Source: Gemmatimonadota bacterium (GTDB lineage Bacteria > Gemmatimonadota > Gemmatimonadetes > Gemmatimonadales > Gemmatimonadaceae). From it: a stretch of 7,336 nt of DNA. Made by a program: the position numbers and the translations under genes. This document shows positions 4,798-7,336 of the stretch, piece by piece (within the stretch, counting starts at the first letter, position 1; each line of letters opens with the position of its first letter). The notes below the pieces were generated by a model that made no database searches, was not told the origin of the DNA, and saw only the letters and a program-made list of their open reading frames with translations. The stretch covers positions 1-7,336 of the forward strand of contig CANGXK010000125.1 in NCBI GenBank assembly GCA_947457715.1. The letters run 5' to 3'.

Positions 4798-6042
4798 TCA
4801 GATTGCGAACAGGTGACCGAGCTTGGTGCGCTTCGTTTCAAGATACGAGGCGTTTTCGTCGGTAGAGGGAGCTTCGATGCGGACACGATCCTTGAGGATC
4901 AGGCCGTAGCCATCGAGGCCCACGAGCTTGCGGGGATTGTTGGTGAGCACGCGAATGGACTGCACGCCCATATCGAGGAGAATCTGCGCGCCGATCCCGT
5001 AGTTGCGCAGGTCGTCCTTGAATCCGAGCTGCTCGTTCGCTTCGACGGTGTCGGCGCCTTTGTCCTGCAGTTCGTACGCCTTGAGCTTGTTGAGCAGACC
5101 GATGCCGCGCCCTTCCTGATCGAGGTAGACGATGACGCCTTTCCCCTCGGCCTGAATCATCTGCATGGCCGTATCCAGCTGCCAGCCGCAATCGCAGCGA
5201 CGGGAGTGGAAGACGTCGCCGGTGAGGCACTTGGAGTGCATGCGCACCAGCACGCCTTCGCCCTGCTCAACGTCGCCGAACGCGATCGCGATGTGTTCGC
5301 GCGCATCGACATCGTTCTGGTAGCCCACGATCCGCCACTCACCGTACTCGGTGGGCAGTCGCGCTTCCGCCACGCGATGCACCAGCCGCTCGTGCTTGAG
5401 GCGATACGCCACGAGCTGCGCGATGGTGATGAAGGTGAGACCGTGCGCCTTGGCGAAGACTTCGAGCTGCGGACGACGCGCGGTGGTGCCGTCCTTGTTC
5501 AGGATTTCGCAGATCACGCCGGCCGAGCGCAGCCCGGCGAGCCGCGCGAGATCGACGGCGGCTTCGGTGTGCCCGACGCGCTGCAGGACGCCCCCATCGC
5601 GCGCGCGCAGCGGATGAATGTGGCCGGGCACGCGCAGGTCGGCGCGCGTGCTGTTGGGATCGACGGCCACGCGGATGGTGGTGGCGCGATCGCTGGCGCT
5701 GATGCCGGTGCTCACGCCGTACTTGGGCGCCGCATCGATGCTCACGGTGAAGGCGGTGTGCATGGCCTCGGTGTTCTCGTCGACCTGCATCTCGAGCCCG
5801 AGATGGTCGGCCAGCGCATTCTCCATCGCGAGGCAAATCATACCCTTGGCGTCGAGCATGAAGTTGACCATCTCGGATGTCACCATTTCGGCGCCGCACA
5901 CGAGGTCTCCTTCGTTCTCGCGATCTTCGTCATCGGCGACAATGACGAACTTACCCGCGGCGATGTCGGCCAAGGCCTGCTCGACCGTGCCGAACGCCAT
6001 GTCCTGCGCCTCTTCGCCCGCTGCCGCGTCCGCTGCCGTCAT
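4798..6042 (-). CDS. ribBA: Bifunctional 3,4-dihydroxy-2-butanone 4-phosphate synthase / GTP cyclohydrolase II
   Basis: Starts both branches of riboflavin synthesis: the N-terminal half makes the four-carbon unit from ribulose 5-phosphate, and the C-terminal half opens GTP to the pyrimidine precursor. The 414 residues are typical for RibBA. The DHBP synthase domain (about 16-215) has DDEDRENEGDL (37-47), TGISASDRATT (112-122) and RVGHTEAAVDL (155-165). The cyclohydrolase domain (about 220-410) has KCLTGDVFHSRRCDC (271-285), giving zinc ligands Cys272, Cys283 and Cys285, and the catalytic YLDQEGRGIGL (306-316). Both halves keep their key residues, so both activities are expected. The start is ATG 6042, overlapping the ribE stop as ATGA, with AGGGG (6057-6053) 10 bases upstream. 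A second ATG at 6000 would trim 14 poorly conserved residues. One oddity is GHIHPLRA (140-147), where I remember Phe as usual at the second His. Confidence 0.98.
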   Translation of the reverse strand: MTAADAAAGEEAQDMAFGTVEQALADIAAGKFVIVADDEDRENEGDLVCGAEMVTSEMVNFMLDAKGMICLAMENALADHLGLEMQVDENTEAMHTAFTVSIDAAPKYGVSTGISASDRATTIRVAVDPNSTRADLRVPGHIHPLRARDGGVLQRVGHTEAAVDLARLAGLRSAGVICEILNKDGTTARRPQLEVFAKAHGLTFITIAQLVAYRLKHERLVHRVAEARLPTEYGEWRIVGYQNDVDAREHIAIAFGDVEQGEGVLVRMHSKCLTGDVFHSRRCDCGWQLDTAMQMIQAEGKGVIVYLDQEGRGIGLLNKLKAYELQDKGADTVEANEQLGFKDDLRNYGIGAQILLDMGVQSIRVLTNNPRKLVGLDGYGLILKDRVRIEAPSTDENASYLETKRTKLGHLFAI

Positions 6043-6662
6043 GCGACTTCAACCCCTGCGCTGCGCCAAGGCGTCAGCAACCGTTCGACGTGCTTCGCGA
6101 GCACATCGGCTTCGACATGCACCCGATCGCCGGCGACGAGTTCGCCGAGCGTGGTATGCCGTTGTGTGTATTCGATGATGGACAGCTGGACGCCGTCGTC
6201 GAGCAACGCGTTCACCGTGAGGCTCACGCCGTTCACCGTGATGGAGCCGTGGGCGACCATGAGCGGTCGCAGGGCGACGGGGAGCACGACGTCGATGAGC
6301 CACGCATCGCCCACCTGCGCGGTGTGCAACACGACGCCGAGGTCGTCGACATGTCCGAGCACCATGTGGCCGCCGAGTCGATCACCGAGGCGCATCGCGC
6401 GCTCGAGGTTGACGCGCGCGCCGGCCTGCCAGGCGTCGATGGTGGTCCGACCGAGGGTGGTGATCACGGCGGCGACGGTAAACCAGCCGTGGCCGTCAGC
6501 GTGCACGCCATGTTCGCGCACGGTGAGGCACGCGCCATTGACGGCGATGCTTTCGCCGTCGACCAGGTCGGTATAGCGGCAACGGATGCGCAGTTCGCGC
6601 CCGGCCGGCGTATCGGCGACGTGGGTGATAAGGCCCAGGTCGTCCACGAGCCCCGTGAACAT
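6039..6662 (-). CDS. ribE: Riboflavin synthase, alpha subunit
   Basis: Last step of the pathway: dismutes two lumazine molecules to riboflavin and the pyrimidine substrate, which is reused by RibH. Family members act as cytoplasmic trimers. The 207 residues fit the family (about 195-220). The protein begins with the diagnostic MFTG and has two lumazine-binding repeats. The first (about 1-97) includes AVNGACLTV (40-48) with Cys45. The second (98-195) starts at GHMVLGHVDD (98-107) with His99 and His104, and holds VNGVSLTV (143-150) and EADVLAKHVERL (184-195) with Asp186. These fit the catalytic Cys, His, Ser and Asp positions of the family. The ATG at 6662 lies 7 bases after the ribD stop. GGAG (6678-6675) is 12 bases upstream, and an AGAGG abuts the ATG with no spacer. 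Also named ribC in some species. Confidence 0.97.
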   Translation of the reverse strand: MFTGLVDDLGLITHVADTPAGRELRIRCRYTDLVDGESIAVNGACLTVREHGVHADGHGWFTVAAVITTLGRTTIDAWQAGARVNLERAMRLGDRLGGHMVLGHVDDLGVVLHTAQVGDAWLIDVVLPVALRPLMVAHGSITVNGVSLTVNALLDDGVQLSIIEYTQRHTTLGELVAGDRVHVEADVLAKHVERLLTPWRSAGVEVA

Positions 6663-6669
6663 CCTCTCG

Positions 6670-7336
6670 TCAGTCTCCAGAAACAGCGTAGACGGTCATC
6701 AGATCGGCACCCAGTGCCTTCCGCTCCAGGACGCGCAACCGCGGTGCCTGCTGCGCCCGCTGTGGCGGAAACGCGGCAAAGGCCGGCAGCGCCCCCGCGC
6801 CCAAGATGACCGGAGCCTGAAAGATAACCAGTTGGTCGACGAGTCCGGCGGCCAGCAGCGCCGATCCGAGGATGGCCCCGCCCTCTACCAACAGATGGCG
6901 GACGCCGCGGGTGCCCAGCGCGTGCAGGGCGTCGCGGGTGGAGGACACGGCGAGCGTGTGCACGCCGGCCTCCCCGAGGGCGGCTTCGGCGGCCGGGGCG
7001 CGGCCGTCGGTGAACACCAGCACGGGGAGTTCACGGGCCGTGCGCACCAACTGGCTGGCTAGCGGCAACCGTGCGGCCCGGTCGAAGACCACCCGGAGAG
7101 GTGGCACCCGCGGCGTGATCCCCTCGCGAACGGTCAGCGCGGGATCATCGGCCACCACGGTGCCGATCCCGACGGCAATGGCGTCGGCGTCGGCCCGAAG
7201 CCGGTGCACCGCCGCGCGCGCCTCCTCGCCGGTGAGCCATCCGGGCTGGCGCGAAGCATCCACGATAGCGCCATCGATGGACAGCGCCAGTTTGAGGGTC
7301 ACGAACGGACGACCGGCACGGCACGCCGCCCCGCTC
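6670..7336 (-). CDS. ribD: Riboflavin biosynthesis protein RibD, reductase domain (partial, 5' end cut by window edge)
   Basis: NADPH-dependent reductase that converts the ribosylamino-pyrimidine to the ribitylamino form in the second and third steps of the GTP branch. The frame is open to the right edge, giving 221 visible residues. The apparent start at 7302 is an internal GTG (Val) inside the conserved GRPFVTLKLALSIDG motif, so the gene extends beyond the window. The RibD_C domain (PF01872) shows GWLTGEEARA, ADAIAVGIGTVVADDPALTV (the nucleotide-binding region, about 7188-7129) and HLLVEGG (about 6900-6877), followed by AGLVDQLVIFQAPVILG. The N-terminal zinc deaminase domain (HAE and PCxxxGRTPPC motifs) would lie outside the window. 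It is therefore assumed, not seen, and a stand-alone reductase is the alternative. It is first in the visible operon, 7 bases before ribE. Confidence 0.94.
   Translation of the reverse strand, partial: SGAACRAGRPFVTLKLALSIDGAIVDASRQPGWLTGEEARAAVHRLRADADAIAVGIGTVVADDPALTVREGITPRVPPLRVVFDRAARLPLASQLVRTARELPVLVFTDGRAPAAEAALGEAGVHTLAVSSTRDALHALGTRGVRHLLVEGGAILGSALLAAGLVDQLVIFQAPVILGAGALPAFAAFPPQRAQQAPRLRVLERKALGADLMTVYAVSGD

Larger units (their letters stand above)
1..7336 (-). other. Candidate single operon, ribD through PTS EIIC
   Basis: Ten genes on one strand are joined as follows, in transcription order: ribD/ribE 7-base gap; ribE/ribBA ATGA overlap; ribBA/ribH 12-base gap; ribH/nusB TAGTG (1-base overlap); nusB/glycosyltransferase GTGA overlap; glycosyltransferase/hpf TGATG; hpf/hprK GTGA overlap; hprK/EIIA 13-base gap; EIIA/EIIB 4-base gap; EIIB/EIIC 13-base gap. 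No gap could hold a promoter or terminator of usual size, although internal promoters within genes cannot be excluded by eye. Co-transcription is inferred from spacing only. Confidence 0.75.

Noticed and set aside
6209..6242. Direct repeat CGTTCACCGTGA, two copies about 21 bases apart
   Set aside because: It encodes the repeated Thr-Val-Asn of the conserved riboflavin synthase motif VNGVSLTVN. Protein sequence explains it.
4390..6576. 728-codon open frame on the plus strand
   Set aside because: It runs opposite ribH, ribBA and ribE, all with textbook motifs. Its translation is a His/Asp/Arg/Ala-rich mixture with no recognisable domain, which is the usual antisense shadow in GC-rich DNA.
6670..7302. 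Complete 210-residue protein starting at 7302
   Set aside because: The start codon is a GTG inside the conserved GRPFVTLKLA motif of RibD, and the frame stays open to the edge. It is the 3' part of a longer ribD.
7303..7336. FMN riboswitch upstream of the rib genes
   Set aside because: These bases are still RibD coding sequence, and no conserved RFN-element boxes appear anywhere in the window. If present, it lies to the right.

Overview
The window is a GC-rich, fully coding stretch in which every supported gene lies on the minus strand. Read right to left, ten genes follow one another: ribD (cut by the right edge), ribE, ribBA, ribH, nusB, a GT4-family glycosyltransferase, hpf, hprK, a mannose-family PTS EIIA, EIIB, and EIIC (cut by the left edge). 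Junctions run from 4-base overlaps to 13-base gaps, so the whole window looks like part of one long operon. There is no stretch above 13 bases without a gene. I see no RNA gene, mobile element, CRISPR array, terminator or promoter. The promoter, and any FMN riboswitch, would lie to the right of the window, upstream of ribD.

Organism: a high-GC bacterium that is probably not a Firmicute. Riboflavin genes followed by nusB, and hpf next to hprK with a mannose-type PTS, fit Gemmatimonadota best, with Myxococcota or a related phylum as alternatives. This is inferred from gene order and protein flavour, not from a search.

Right part (about 3779-7336): vitamin B2 synthesis. RibD supplies the pyrimidine branch. 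RibBA makes that branch's first intermediate from GTP and also makes the four-carbon unit from ribulose 5-phosphate. RibH joins the two branches to lumazine and RibE converts lumazine to riboflavin. NusB, the antitermination and rRNA-processing factor, follows ribH, a very common arrangement.

Middle (2637-3782): one glycosyltransferase of unknown acceptor. Its 3' half uses codons unlike its neighbours.

Left part (1-2637): a regulatory and transport module. HPF stabilises idle ribosomes, HprK phosphorylates and dephosphorylates HPr, and the EIIA, EIIB and EIIC proteins form a mannose/sorbose-type phosphorelay and permease. EIID, HPr and enzyme I are not in the window and may lie past the left edge.

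Most points of interest concern the join between a housekeeping vitamin operon and a PTS/HPr-kinase module, a strong hairpin inside hprK, and the composition break in the glycosyltransferase. I did not find a clearly new type of biological system here.
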